DNA of 14,140 nt from contig CAMOSA010000050.1 of the NCBI GenBank assembly GCA_946624335.1, positions 1-14,140 on the forward strand. The letters are read 5' to 3'. Position numbers and translations under genes: made by a program. Positions 6,761 through 13,429 of the stretch are shown here, one piece after another. A model generated the notes under the pieces. That model was given only the letters and a program-made list of their open reading frames with translations, did not search any database and was not told the DNA's origin. Origin of the DNA: an uncultured Prevotellaceae bacterium. GTDB lineage: Bacteria; Bacteroidota; Bacteroidia; Bacteroidales; Bacteroidaceae. Numbering within the stretch: the stretch's first letter is position 1; each line of letters begins with the position of its first letter.

Positions 6761-7977
6761 TTCGTTTTTTTTTGTTTTTGGGCTGTTTTCTTCTTGTGCC
6801 ACCACCTGATGCTGGCGACGAGGCGGTCGAAGAAGGTCAGGACGAGCAGTGGCACGATGTACCAGAGCAGCAAATTCAGCAACAGGCGCCGATAGCTCCT
6901 TGGCTGTGGCTTAGCCCACGGCTGTGTTTGCAGCGCCCCGCTGAGGGTCTTGATGTCCGGCAACTGGCGATGTCCCATCTTAGCGACGATGGTGCCGTTG
7001 TGCAGCAGTATGATGGCGGGGTTGCTGCGAGCCATGGTCTTCAGCGTCAGCTCGTCGACGAAGCCGAAACCATACTCGGCACCGGTCAAGTCCTGCCAGC
7101 GGCTGATGGCTTCGCTGCCTGAGGCTGTCAGGCACCAGAAGGAGTAGCCACCTGAGCGGGCATAGTCATAGAGCGCATTGATCCGTTCCATGTTAGCGTC
7201 GTCGGCCGTCTCCAGGCGTGGGGCGATGAGCAGGAAGGTGTAGGACGTATCGGCCAAGAGCGTCTCAGTGTCGGGACAGGGTGATGGGATGCCGGAGGAG
7301 GGGTGTGACAGGTCAGCATCGGTCGTCAGCGGCTCGATATAGAAGTCAATGATTTCCGGCACTTGCTCGGGGTCGTCGGGCCATACCATGGCGGCCGGGA
7401 TATTCTGCCCGATATGGAAGGGGCGGAAGTCGATGATGGGCTCGCCATAGAGACAAAGGGCGGTCAGGAAGCCTGAATAGATGACCGAGTAAAGCGAGAT
7501 GAGCCATTGCACCGGCTCGGAGATAAAGCGTGTCAGCAAGTTTCCATGGCGGAAGAGTACCAAGGCCGCCAACAGCAGGAACGCGTTCTTCCAGAAGGTC
7601 TGCCAATTGGTCAGCACCACGGCGTCGCCGAAGCAGCCACAGTCGGCTACCGCATTGCTTATGGCCAGCCATAAGGTCAACGGCGTGTAGACGAGCATGA
7701 GGCCCAGGATGGTATAGGTCGTGATGCGGCGCCGGATGCCGAAAAAGAGATAGACGCCTAAGCAAAACTCTGCGATGGCCAGGATGACGGCCAGGGCCAA
7801 TGGGGTAGGCGAGGACAGCACGCCGTCCAAGGACATCGCAACAGCGTAGTCTTCAATCTTGTACTGTGTGCCGACGGGGTCGATGAGCTTGACGAGCCCC
7901 GAGAAGATAAAGGTGGCGGACACCGCCAGACGGCACAGGTTGACGAAGATGTATCTGATGTCTTTAACAATGTTCAC
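6754..7977 (-). CDS. BT_3928-like DoxX/MauE-type membrane protein with a degenerate thioredoxin-like domain
   Basis: A 407-residue inner-membrane protein. Residues 1-180 contain four or more hydrophobic segments of the DoxX/MauE kind (about 9-32, 58-80, 86-109, 130-148, 157-176) with a DCGCFGD motif (112-118) just after the third, the cysteine pair typical of MauE-like thiol-redox proteins. Residues ~190-355 are soluble. Their order, YTFLLIAPRLE, FWCLTA, then ARSNPAIILLHNGTIV (316-331), looks like a thioredoxin fold with the cis-proline loop (N319-P320) but without CxxC. A last membrane helix (365-385) precedes a Lys-rich tail. I relate it to the BT_3928 family of Bacteroidales, found beside DUF1599 and tpiA genes. 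A role in thiol redox or envelope biogenesis is inference. The tail is encoded by an A-rich tract (A9 on the minus strand) running into the heptamers that provide the stop. Confidence 0.85.
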   Translation of the reverse strand: MNIVKDIRYIFVNLCRLAVSATFIFSGLVKLIDPVGTQYKIEDYAVAMSLDGVLSSPTPLALAVILAIAEFCLGVYLFFGIRRRITTYTILGLMLVYTPLTLWLAISNAVADCGCFGDAVVLTNWQTFWKNAFLLLAALVLFRHGNLLTRFISEPVQWLISLYSVIYSGFLTALCLYGEPIIDFRPFHIGQNIPAAMVWPDDPEQVPEIIDFYIEPLTTDADLSHPSSGIPSPCPDTETLLADTSYTFLLIAPRLETADDANMERINALYDYARSGGYSFWCLTASGSEAISRWQDLTGAEYGFGFVDELTLKTMARSNPAIILLHNGTIVAKMGHRQLPDIKTLSGALQTQPWAKPQPRSYRRLLLNLLLWYIVPLLVLTFFDRLVASIRWWHKKKTAQKQKKTNL

Positions 7978-8095
7978 GGGCGTAGGATTTTCTTGTCGTC
8001 AACGTATCCGATGGGGTTATACAGATGACCGTCAGTCCATGCAGGACTGATTTGTGAGGTTCGGATGAGGGGGGGGTGATTGGTGCGGCGTAGCC
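7978..8095. other. Intergenic gap with hairpin and G8 tract
   Basis: This 118-bp gap separates the DUF1599 and BT_3928-like genes in an otherwise tight cluster. It holds a perfect 7-bp inverted repeat, TCAGTCC and GGACTGA around a 5-nt loop (8032-8050), and a run of eight G (8069-8076). No U-run follows the hairpin on the minus strand and no TAnnTTTG box is visible. It might be an attenuator, processing site or slippage tract; none can be shown. Confidence 0.45.
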
Positions 8096-8635
8096 TTAGA
8101 ACGCCGTGAGCTTGATGAGACCGAAGACGGCGTAATTCATCATGTCCATGTAGTTGGCGTCGATGCCTTCGCTGACCAGGGTAGCTCCGCCGAGCTCTTC
8201 GATCTGTTTCGTGCGGAAGATCTTCTGAAGGATAATGTCGGTGTAGCTGCTCACCCGCATACCGCGCCATGCCTCGTCGTAGTCGTGGTTCTTGCGCAAC
8301 ATGAGCTGCAGCGAGTCCTCCGCCAGACGGTCGTATTCGCTGATGGCCTCTTCGGCCGACATGTCATTGGGCTTCTCGGCGATGCCGTGTTCGAGCTGGA
8401 TCAGGCCTATGATGGCATAGTTGACGATCCCGATAAATTCTGGGCGTATGCCCTCGTCGACCATGGCTTGGCCTTTCATCTCCAGTGACCGGATCCTGTT
8501 GGCCTTGATATATAGCTGATCGGTGAGCGAGGGTATTCGCAATATGCGCCATGCGGCACCATAGTCGTGCAGCTTCTTGACGAAGACCTCACGACATTCG
8601 CGCATGACTGTCCTGAACTGCTCTTCTGTCGTCAT
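8096..8635 (-). CDS. DUF1599 protein with internal duplication
   Basis: A 179-residue soluble protein of the DUF1599 family (also listed, from memory, among nucleotide-modification-associated domains; its biochemical function is not known to me). It consists of two homologous halves, about 12-82 and 105-176. Each carries KxHDYxxAWR (KLHDYGAAWR 21-30; KNHDYDEAWR 115-124), a serine/threonine-aspartate followed by a helix (LTDQLYIKANRI; YTDIILQKIFRT), an xxEGIxxxF/Y segment and a closing NYAxxGLIxL. The repeated His-Asp pair looks like a conserved polar site and could bind a metal or nucleotide. There is no signal peptide, so it should be cytoplasmic. It starts 9 bp after the M23/LysM gene's stop and is clearly in the same operon. 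Confidence 0.88.
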   Translation of the reverse strand: MTTEEQFRTVMRECREVFVKKLHDYGAAWRILRIPSLTDQLYIKANRIRSLEMKGQAMVDEGIRPEFIGIVNYAIIGLIQLEHGIAEKPNDMSAEEAISEYDRLAEDSLQLMLRKNHDYDEAWRGMRVSSYTDIILQKIFRTKQIEELGGATLVSEGIDANYMDMMNYAVFGLIKLTAF

Positions 8636-8644
8636 GCCAGTCGC

Positions 8645-9622
8645 CTACGAGTATTTGATGATTTGTCCGATGCGCACCTTCGACGTGCGTTTCAGGCCGT
8701 TGAGGCGGCATAGCGTCTTGACATTGGTGCCGTGTTTGCGGGCGATGCTGTACAGGGTCTCACCTTTCTTGACCTTATGCATCCTGACGCGTGGTGCGTC
8801 CTTCTTTGCCTGAGCCTTTGCGGCCTCGCTCTCCGAGCTGACGTATCTTACCTCTTCGTCGGCCGAGTCGTCATCGTCCGTCTCGGCTTCGTGCTTGGCC
8901 AGCAACGTGCCACGTCCACGTCCCTTGAAGATGTAGAAGTCGCCCGTAACGTCCTGATTGGCAAAGTCGAAGAGCTTGGCAGGGTCGATGTACTCGCCCA
9001 GGAGACGGGTCTCAAAATGCAGGTGCGTTCCCGTGCTTCTTCCCGTGCTGCCCGCCAGACCGATGGGATCGCCGGCCTTCAGCGTGGCGCCTTTCTTAGT
9101 CAGGTGGCGCGAGAGGTGACCGTATACCGTCTCCAGTCCATTGGGGTGACGAATGACGACGACGTTTCCGTAGCCGCTCTTCTGGAAATCCACGACGCGC
9201 ACTTTACCGTCGAAAGCCGCACGGATGGTGTCGCCGGGATAGGCGTTGATGTCAATGCCTTTGTGCTGGCGGCGGAAGCGCGGACGGTAACCGTAGTTCG
9301 AGGTGACGATACGGTTCGTCGTGGGCATGCAGAAGTCGCGGAGGTCGATCTTGTAGTTGTTGGGCAGCTGCACGTTGCCATAGAGGTTGATGCCCGAGTC
9401 TTCCCAGTTGGGGTACAACTCTGCAGCGGGATCCTCAAGGTCAAGTAGCTGCTGCTCCTCGCGTTCTTGTTGAAAGAGATGTTGGATGGCTATGCTGTCC
9501 ATGGCGCGCATCTTCTTGTCCACAGGAGCCTGACGGGCTATGAGGTCTTGGCTCATGGCAGGCAGTGCCAGTGCTGCGACAAAAAGCGTTGCGGCGGTTC
9601 GTCTGATGATGCTTGGAATCAT
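8645..9622 (-). CDS. Secreted M23 peptidase with C-terminal LysM domain
   Basis: A 325-residue envelope protein. The signal peptide (1-24, cleavage after AMS) is followed by a Glu-rich segment (43-63) that may be coiled coil. The M23 (LytM/lysostaphin-type) domain spans about 100-215 with its zinc ligands intact: H120 and D124 (HKGID), H169 (YGH) and H200/H202 (HLHFE). An acidic, Ser-rich linker (~245-275) leads to a LysM peptidoglycan-binding domain (282-324, HKVKKGETLYSIARKHGT ... IGQIIKY). Since the ligands are complete, it can be expected to cut peptidoglycan cross-bridges in the periplasm, or to regulate other lytic enzymes. It lies 44 bp after ndk and 9 bp before DUF1599. The start is set by the signal peptide. 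Confidence 0.95.
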   Translation of the reverse strand: MIPSIIRRTAATLFVAALALPAMSQDLIARQAPVDKKMRAMDSIAIQHLFQQEREEQQLLDLEDPAAELYPNWEDSGINLYGNVQLPNNYKIDLRDFCMPTTNRIVTSNYGYRPRFRRQHKGIDINAYPGDTIRAAFDGKVRVVDFQKSGYGNVVVIRHPNGLETVYGHLSRHLTKKGATLKAGDPIGLAGSTGRSTGTHLHFETRLLGEYIDPAKLFDFANQDVTGDFYIFKGRGRGTLLAKHEAETDDDDSADEEVRYVSSESEAAKAQAKKDAPRVRMHKVKKGETLYSIARKHGTNVKTLCRLNGLKRTSKVRIGQIIKYS

Positions 9623-9666
9623 TATGATGCTTTAGGTTGAATAGTCGTTATACGATTTAGTTTTTT

Positions 9667-10128
9667 TTAGCACTCGTCGACGGCATACAGGAAGTCCATG
9701 ACGGCGCTACGGTAGTCGAAGATCTCCTCGGGACGGAAGAAACGGCTGAGCTCAATGGCAGCGTTCTCCACGGAGTCTGAGGCGTGCACGATGTTCTGTT
9801 GATTGCTCATCGCGTAGTCGCCACGGATCGTGCCAGGGTCGGCCTTGCGGCCATTGGTGAAGCCCGTCATGGCACGCACCACGGCTACGGCCTCGACGCC
9901 GGAAATGGCCATGGCCACCACGGGCGACGCTTTCATGGACGCTGCCAGCAGCGGGAAGAAGGGGCGGTCGACAAGATGAGCGTAGTGCTCACGAAGGATG
10001 GCGTCGTCAAGTTGCATCATTTTCATTCCGGAGATGCGCAGGCCGCGACGCTCGAAGCGATGGACAATCTCGCCAATCAGCTGACGTTGAACGCAACTGG
10101 GCTTTAGCAGGACGAGGGTTGTTTCCAT
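9667..10128 (-). CDS. ndk: Nucleoside diphosphate kinase
   Basis: Transfers the gamma-phosphate from ATP to nucleoside diphosphates through a phosphohistidine, keeping NTP and dNTP pools balanced. The 153-residue protein has the family layout: the start TTLVLLKPSCVQRQLIGEIV, the nucleotide-binding and turn segment ADPGTIRGDYA, and the active-site histidine H115 in NIVHASDSVE. The common LKPDGV is here LKPSCV, a mild change in a region that is not catalytic. Ndk in this form ends with a normal-length C-terminus (DEC). The gene has a TAnnTTTG-like box upstream and probably leads the minus-strand train. Confidence 0.98.
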   Translation of the reverse strand: METTLVLLKPSCVQRQLIGEIVHRFERRGLRISGMKMMQLDDAILREHYAHLVDRPFFPLLAASMKASPVVAMAISGVEAVAVVRAMTGFTNGRKADPGTIRGDYAMSNQQNIVHASDSVENAAIELSRFFRPEEIFDYRSAVMDFLYAVDEC

Positions 10129-10186
10129 TATATATTTATAAGGGTTTTCGGTTCAGGAAAGGAGCATACACTCCACAATTTGGGGG

Positions 10187-10194
10187 CAAAAATA
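10187..10194 (-). promoter_or_regulatory. ndk: -7 box TATTTTTG upstream of ndk
   Basis: On the minus strand this fits TAnnTTTG; transcription would start near 10181, giving a ~50-nt leader. No clear TTTG at 19 bp spacing is visible, so confidence is moderate. It is divergent from the promoter at 10260-10290. Confidence 0.45.
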
Positions 10195-10259
10195 GGCAAA
10201 AAGTTCTAAACCACCATCATCTGTTAACCTTTTTTTGCATTATAGCCTGCCTCACTTTC

Positions 10260-10290
10260 TTTGTCATTCCTCAGATTTTATCTACTTTTG
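10260..10290 (+). promoter_or_regulatory. Consensus Bacteroidota promoter for the GH109-like gene
   Basis: TTTG at 10260-10263, exactly 19 bp, then TACTTTTG at 10283-10290: a full match to TTTG-N19-TAnnTTTG. The transcript would start near 10296. This rules out the upstream in-frame ATG at 10261 as the translation start and points to the ATG at 10324 or later. Confidence 0.75.
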
Positions 10291-10323
10291 CGGCCGAAAA
10301 CATCATTTGTTCTTTTAACACTT

Positions 10324-11451
10324 ATGATAAAAGCCATGATCCCCCAGCGCCCCGAGGGGCAATGCCCGGTGCGTGGGATGAGTGCAGCGCCGTTGCCCGA
10401 GGTGCGCGTCGGCATCGTCGGTCTCGGAGCACGAGGACTGACGGTGCTGAGGCTGTTGCTGCTGGTGCCCGGTGCCCGGGTGACGGCGCTCTGCTGCAGC
10501 CAGGCCTCATCCGTCGCCGCCGCCTGCGAAACCTTCTCTATTGACGGCAGTGACGTCGGCCTCTATAGTGGCGACGAGGGCTACAGACAGCTGTGCGAGA
10601 GTGATGACGTCGACCTCGTCGTCATCTGCACCGACTGGAGCTCACACGCCAAGATCGCCGTCGCCGCCATGCTGGCGGGCAAGCATGTGGCTGTCGAGGT
10701 GCCTGCAGCGCTGACGATGGACGACCTGTGGCTGCTCGTCGACACTTCGGAGCAGACTCGGCGCCATTGCACGCTGCTCGAGAACTGCTGCTACGACGAC
10801 GAGGTGCTGACGGCCCTGCGCCAGATACGGCAAGGTGACATAGGCGACGTCGTGCATGCCGAGGGTCGCTACTACCACCATCTCGCCGACCGCTGGTCGA
10901 CCTGGCGCCTCGACATCAACCGCAGCCAGCGTGGCGACCTCTATCCGACACACGAGCTGGGGCCGCTGTGCATGGCCATGGACATCAACCGCTCCGACCG
11001 GCTGCTCACGTTGGTCAGTATGGATACCCAAGCTTTCTCTGGCCCTGAGACCTACCGTCAGGTGACTGGCGAGGCCGCCCCCGACTACCTCAATGGTGAT
11101 CATACGACGACGCTGCTTCGTACGGCACGGGGCCGGACAATCCTTCTTCAGCACGACGTCGTCACCCCCCAGCCCTACAGCCGCAGCCTGCACATCATCG
11201 GCACCCGAGGGGATATCGTCACGAGCAGCGACAATGGCGCCGACCCCGAGCTCGTCTGCTCCTCATTCCGGTCGGTTCACGATCCTATGACCTATGAGAT
11301 GCTGCGCCGCCTCGTCGAATGTCTCAACCGGGGCTTACCCGTGGACATTGACGTCTACGACCTCGCCACGTGGTGTGCCGTCATCCCCCTCTCGCGGCTC
11401 TCTCTCGAAGCCGGCTCCGAGCCTGTCGCCGTCCCGGATTTCATGAGGTAA
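10324..11451 (+). CDS. GH109-like NAD-dependent glycosidase (Gfo/Idh/MocA fold)
   Basis: A 375-residue enzyme with a Rossmann domain: GxGxxG at G33-G35-G38 (GIVGLGARG), then DLVVICTDWSSHAKIA, GKHVAVEVPA (E125-P127) and TSEQTRRHCTLLENCCY (141-157). The C-terminal half carries segments I associate with family GH109: HAEGRYYHHL (178-187), GDLYPTHELGP (204-214, His210), INRSDRLLTLVSM (221-233), LLRTARGRTILLQHD (264-278) and PYSRSLHIIGTRG (284-296). Characterised GH109 enzymes are alpha-N-acetylgalactosaminidases that use tightly bound NAD+ in an oxidation-elimination mechanism. Substrate here is inferred only. It lacks the Tat or lipoprotein signal many family members have and is shorter, so it may be cytoplasmic. 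ATGs at 10336 and 10378 are alternative starts. The gene is conspicuously rich in GC. Confidence 0.8.
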   Translation: MIKAMIPQRPEGQCPVRGMSAAPLPEVRVGIVGLGARGLTVLRLLLLVPGARVTALCCSQASSVAAACETFSIDGSDVGLYSGDEGYRQLCESDDVDLVVICTDWSSHAKIAVAAMLAGKHVAVEVPAALTMDDLWLLVDTSEQTRRHCTLLENCCYDDEVLTALRQIRQGDIGDVVHAEGRYYHHLADRWSTWRLDINRSQRGDLYPTHELGPLCMAMDINRSDRLLTLVSMDTQAFSGPETYRQVTGEAAPDYLNGDHTTTLLRTARGRTILLQHDVVTPQPYSRSLHIIGTRGDIVTSSDNGADPELVCSSFRSVHDPMTYEMLRRLVECLNRGLPVDIDVYDLATWCAVIPLSRLSLEAGSEPVAVPDFMR

Positions 11452-11454
11452 TAG

Positions 11455-11490
11455 AAAAAAACAACCTTCTGGCCGGCCAGAAGGTTGTTT
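11455..11490. terminator. Bidirectional terminator, perfect 32-nt palindrome
   Basis: Positions 11459-11490 form a perfect palindrome (16-bp arms meeting at GGCC/GGCC, no enforced loop). It lies directly after the GH109-like gene's stop and 20 bp beyond the stop of the convergent lipoprotein gene. The seven A at 11455-11461 give a U-run on the minus strand; TTGTTT gives a weaker one on the plus strand. It should end both transcripts. Confidence 0.85.
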
Positions 11491-11510
11491 GAATGTATGA
11501 GGGCATGGCG

Positions 11511-12353
11511 TCAGTAGCGGTCCTCAATCTCGTCTTCCTTGTCCTCGATGTATTCTACGAACTGGTCACGCAGCCATTCGGGGATGGACTTGTCGTTCTT
11601 GATGCGTTTCTCGATGGCCCATAGCTGGTCCTCGACGCGCTTGGCGGCTTTGCCGTTGTCGTTGCGAAGGTGTCTGTCGTACTGCGAGAGCAACCCGTAG
11701 ACACCATGCTTACGGCACAGACCGTCCAGTGTCATCGGATATTCCTTGGGCTTGCTCGGCGCAGCGGGGGCGGCAGCAGGGGCTGCCGGGGCCGTGACGC
11801 CCTGCGGAGTCAAGAGTGCAGCCTGTGTCGGGGCAGCAGCGGCCGGCGCAGCGATGCCACCTTCGTTGAACGCCGTGGCGGGGATGTTGAAGTCCATGCG
11901 TACGCCTTTGGTGCTCTCCAGAAGGCGTGTCGCCTCGCTGCCGGAGAGGTATTTGCGCTCGTGGTCGGCTATGGAGAAGACGATGGCGCGCTCGACATTC
12001 ACCCCGGCATTGAAGACGGGTATGAGGTTGGGCAGGTCCTCGCCGTGGAGCACCAAGCCGTCGCGGACGCGGACGCCTCGGTCGTCCAGCGGCACAAGGT
12101 CGATGGTCAGGTCGTTGAGGAGACCTTCAGCTTCCTTGCGGACGGGCACGACGGCCTGTATCGTCCATTCGGAATCGTCGTCGGGATTCTGTACGGTGTA
12201 CAGCTTGACATCAGCGCCGAGGCTGAAGGCCGTGAAGATGTTGCCGGCGAATTCCACGGTGTTCTTAGGGATGTAGATCTCGGACGGCTTGTCGGAGGAG
12301 CAGGCGCAGAAGAGTAGTGCGGCCACTGCTGAGAGGATGAGGGCTTTTTTCAT
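11511..12353 (-). CDS. Lipoprotein with Ala/Pro-rich linker, function unknown
   Basis: A 280-residue predicted lipoprotein that I do not recognise as a named family. The signal (MKKALILSAVAALLFCACSS) has Cys18 as the likely lipidated residue; Cys16 is less likely, with Phe at -1. Residues 25-165 form a beta-rich domain with many Val/Ile/Leu-Asp strands (TIQAVVPVRKEAEGLLNDL, VERAIVFSIADHERKYL). An extremely Ala/Pro-rich linker follows (167-200), then a charged helical C-terminal domain (206-280) dense in Arg/Lys/Asp/Glu, ending EDKEDEIEDRY. The start at 12353 is chosen over the longer in-frame ATG at 12491 because it begins a proper signal peptide and lies downstream of the promoter at 12423-12453. 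It probably stands as a single gene between its promoter and the palindromic terminator. Confidence 0.85.
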   Translation of the reverse strand: MKKALILSAVAALLFCACSSDKPSEIYIPKNTVEFAGNIFTAFSLGADVKLYTVQNPDDDSEWTIQAVVPVRKEAEGLLNDLTIDLVPLDDRGVRVRDGLVLHGEDLPNLIPVFNAGVNVERAIVFSIADHERKYLSGSEATRLLESTKGVRMDFNIPATAFNEGGIAAPAAAAPTQAALLTPQGVTAPAAPAAAPAAPSKPKEYPMTLDGLCRKHGVYGLLSQYDRHLRNDNGKAAKRVEDQLWAIEKRIKNDKSIPEWLRDQFVEYIEDKEDEIEDRY

Positions 12354-12422
12354 GTTTATTAAAAATGATGATTTCACTTGTAAATTATTGTCTTGGAACG
12401 TCCTTTCTGTGGCTTTCCGCCG

Positions 12423-12453
12423 CAAAAATACATATTCCTTTTGAAATGACCAA
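12423..12453 (-). promoter_or_regulatory. Bacteroidota-type promoter for the 12353 lipoprotein gene
   Basis: On the minus strand, TTGG at 12453-12450, 19 bp, then TATTTTTG at 12430-12423. The -7 box fits TAnnTTTG and the -33 matches in TTG. Transcription would begin near 12416, with a ~60-nt leader, which supports the ATG at 12353. Confidence 0.6.
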
Positions 12454-12653
12454 TTAAAAAGGTAATAAAAATGATAAATTCGTGTACCCATTCATGAAGT
12501 GTCAAGCGTCCCTTTGGGCCGAGCGGGTGGATATTCTTGAAGTGGCATACCGTGATGCCATACTTTCTAAACACCATTATGTATGACTGCGGATAATCAT
12601 ATTTTAGGGTCATAAAGGGTTAGCGAGTGCCAGCGAAGCAGAGCATACAAATA
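12454..12653. other. Intergenic DNA with no assignable gene
   Basis: This 200-bp stretch lies between the lipoprotein promoter and the large inverted repeat. It holds a 6-bp inverted repeat TGGCAT/ATGCCA near 12541-12560 and minus-strand reading frames with no recognisable family. I see no promoter or RNA gene; it may be eroded coding DNA, but nothing shows it. Confidence 0.4.
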
Positions 12654-13161
12654 ATTTTTTCCGGATTCATCCTACACTCCTACACCTTTTACCCTTCATC
12701 GCTTGATTATCTGCAATCTACGGGGTGTAGGATGGGGTGTAGGATGGGTGTAGGAGGTGTAGGATAAAGGCCGATTTAACGGTTTTTCACAGAATAGCCT
12801 GCCCTTTTTTGACCGTCTACCAGATCGGTTGGCGATGCTACGCAGAGCGTGCCGGAGCGTTAGGTCTTCAAGCTTTGACACCTAGGTTAATCAGCGAGTC
12901 CCACTAATGGGACTCGGATTTCCCATTAATGGGACTCGCGCATATCGTCATGAATATCTGCGGGAACACGCAGTACGATCACGTCAAGCGATCTGGCTGT
13001 CGGGAAAAAAAAGCGGGTCAATCTGTGTGAAAGGCCAGTTTTCGGCCTTCATCCTACACCCCTACACCCATCCTACACCCCATCCTACACCCATTTATGC
13101 CTCTGGTATTCAGTCAATAAGGCGTAAAAGGTGTAGGAGTGTAGGATGTTTTATGAAAAAA
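12654..13161. repeat. Head-to-head inverted repeat element of ~500 bp (GTGTAGGAT family)
   Basis: Two copies of one ~230-bp sequence face each other. From the outside in, each has: a T-run (A-run at right); a 25-bp terminal block identical in both (12668-12692 and 13124-13148 inverted); a diverged 30/31-bp stretch; a 43/42-bp block of GGGTGTAGGAT-type units differing by one base (12723-12765 and 13051-13092 inverted); AAGGCCGA, TTTCACA, a T-run and CCAGATCG; then the palindromic centre. No transposase or convincing ORF is inside. The diverged interior and conserved ends and unit block suggest selection or recombination on these parts. It could be a MITE-like or other non-autonomous repeat. 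No clear target-site duplication was found. Confidence 0.8.
12894..12939. repeat. Palindromic centre of the inverted repeat element
   Basis: Two 18-nt arms (12894-12911 and 12922-12939) are inverted copies with one mismatch around a 10-nt loop. Each also holds a smaller palindrome: TCCCATTAATGGGA (12921-12934) is perfect, and the 20-nt GAGTCCCACTAATGGGACTC nearly so. This is the dyad axis of the larger element and could extrude as a cruciform. Confidence 0.8.
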
Positions 13162-13358
13162 CGTATAGTATAACGCATAGTACATAGTAAAGATCCATCT
13201 AACCTATCATGGATGCTTTGTCGAGGCATCTCGCTGAATAACCTCCCCAGGTTATTTGTGTGAATGTCATTCAACGATCTTTTCAGCATATACATTCTTC
13301 AGGATATCGTGTGTAAAGCTGTCTTTTCACGTTTCAAGGTGGAGTCAGTAATAAAAAT
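13162..13358. other. Intergenic DNA downstream of clpB with one hairpin
   Basis: Between the inverted repeat and the clpB terminator. It contains two exact CATAGTA heptamers (13176-13189) in low-complexity ATAGTA-rich DNA, and a perfect 8-bp hairpin AATAACCT-CCCC-AGGTTATT (13237-13256) without a following U-run. A 61-codon minus-strand frame crosses it but resembles nothing I know. No gene is claimed. Confidence 0.4.
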
Positions 13359-13405
13359 CAAAAAAGCCCCCGGCTCCCCTCGGGGAAGAGGGAGGAGCCG
13401 GGGGC
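13350..13405 (-). terminator. clpB: Intrinsic terminator of clpB
   Basis: A GC-rich stem pairs 13366-13377 with 13394-13405 (12 bp, GCCCCCGGCTCC and its complement). Read on the minus strand it is followed by TTTTTTGATTTTTAT. It begins 25 bp past the clpB stop, the classic layout of a Rho-independent terminator. Confidence 0.9.
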
Positions 13406-13429
13406 CGTTAGGTGCCGTTAGGGGTCGAA

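Noticed and set aside
10261..10323. N-terminal extension of the GH109-like protein from the ATG at 10261
   Set aside because: The ATG lies within the promoter (TTTG at 10260-10263) and upstream of the expected transcript start near 10296.
12354..12491. Extended start of the lipoprotein gene at 12491
   Set aside because: It would bury the signal peptide internally and begins upstream of the -7/-33 boxes at 12423-12453.
12374..12613. 79-codon minus-strand ORF
   Set aside because: No recognisable family; it overlaps the promoter of the adjacent lipoprotein and the composition gives no coding support.
12907..13173. Small ORFs with HPTPHPTP peptides (also 12696-12881)
   Set aside because: They are translations of the GTGTAGGAT repeat units in the inverted repeat element, with no independent coding evidence.
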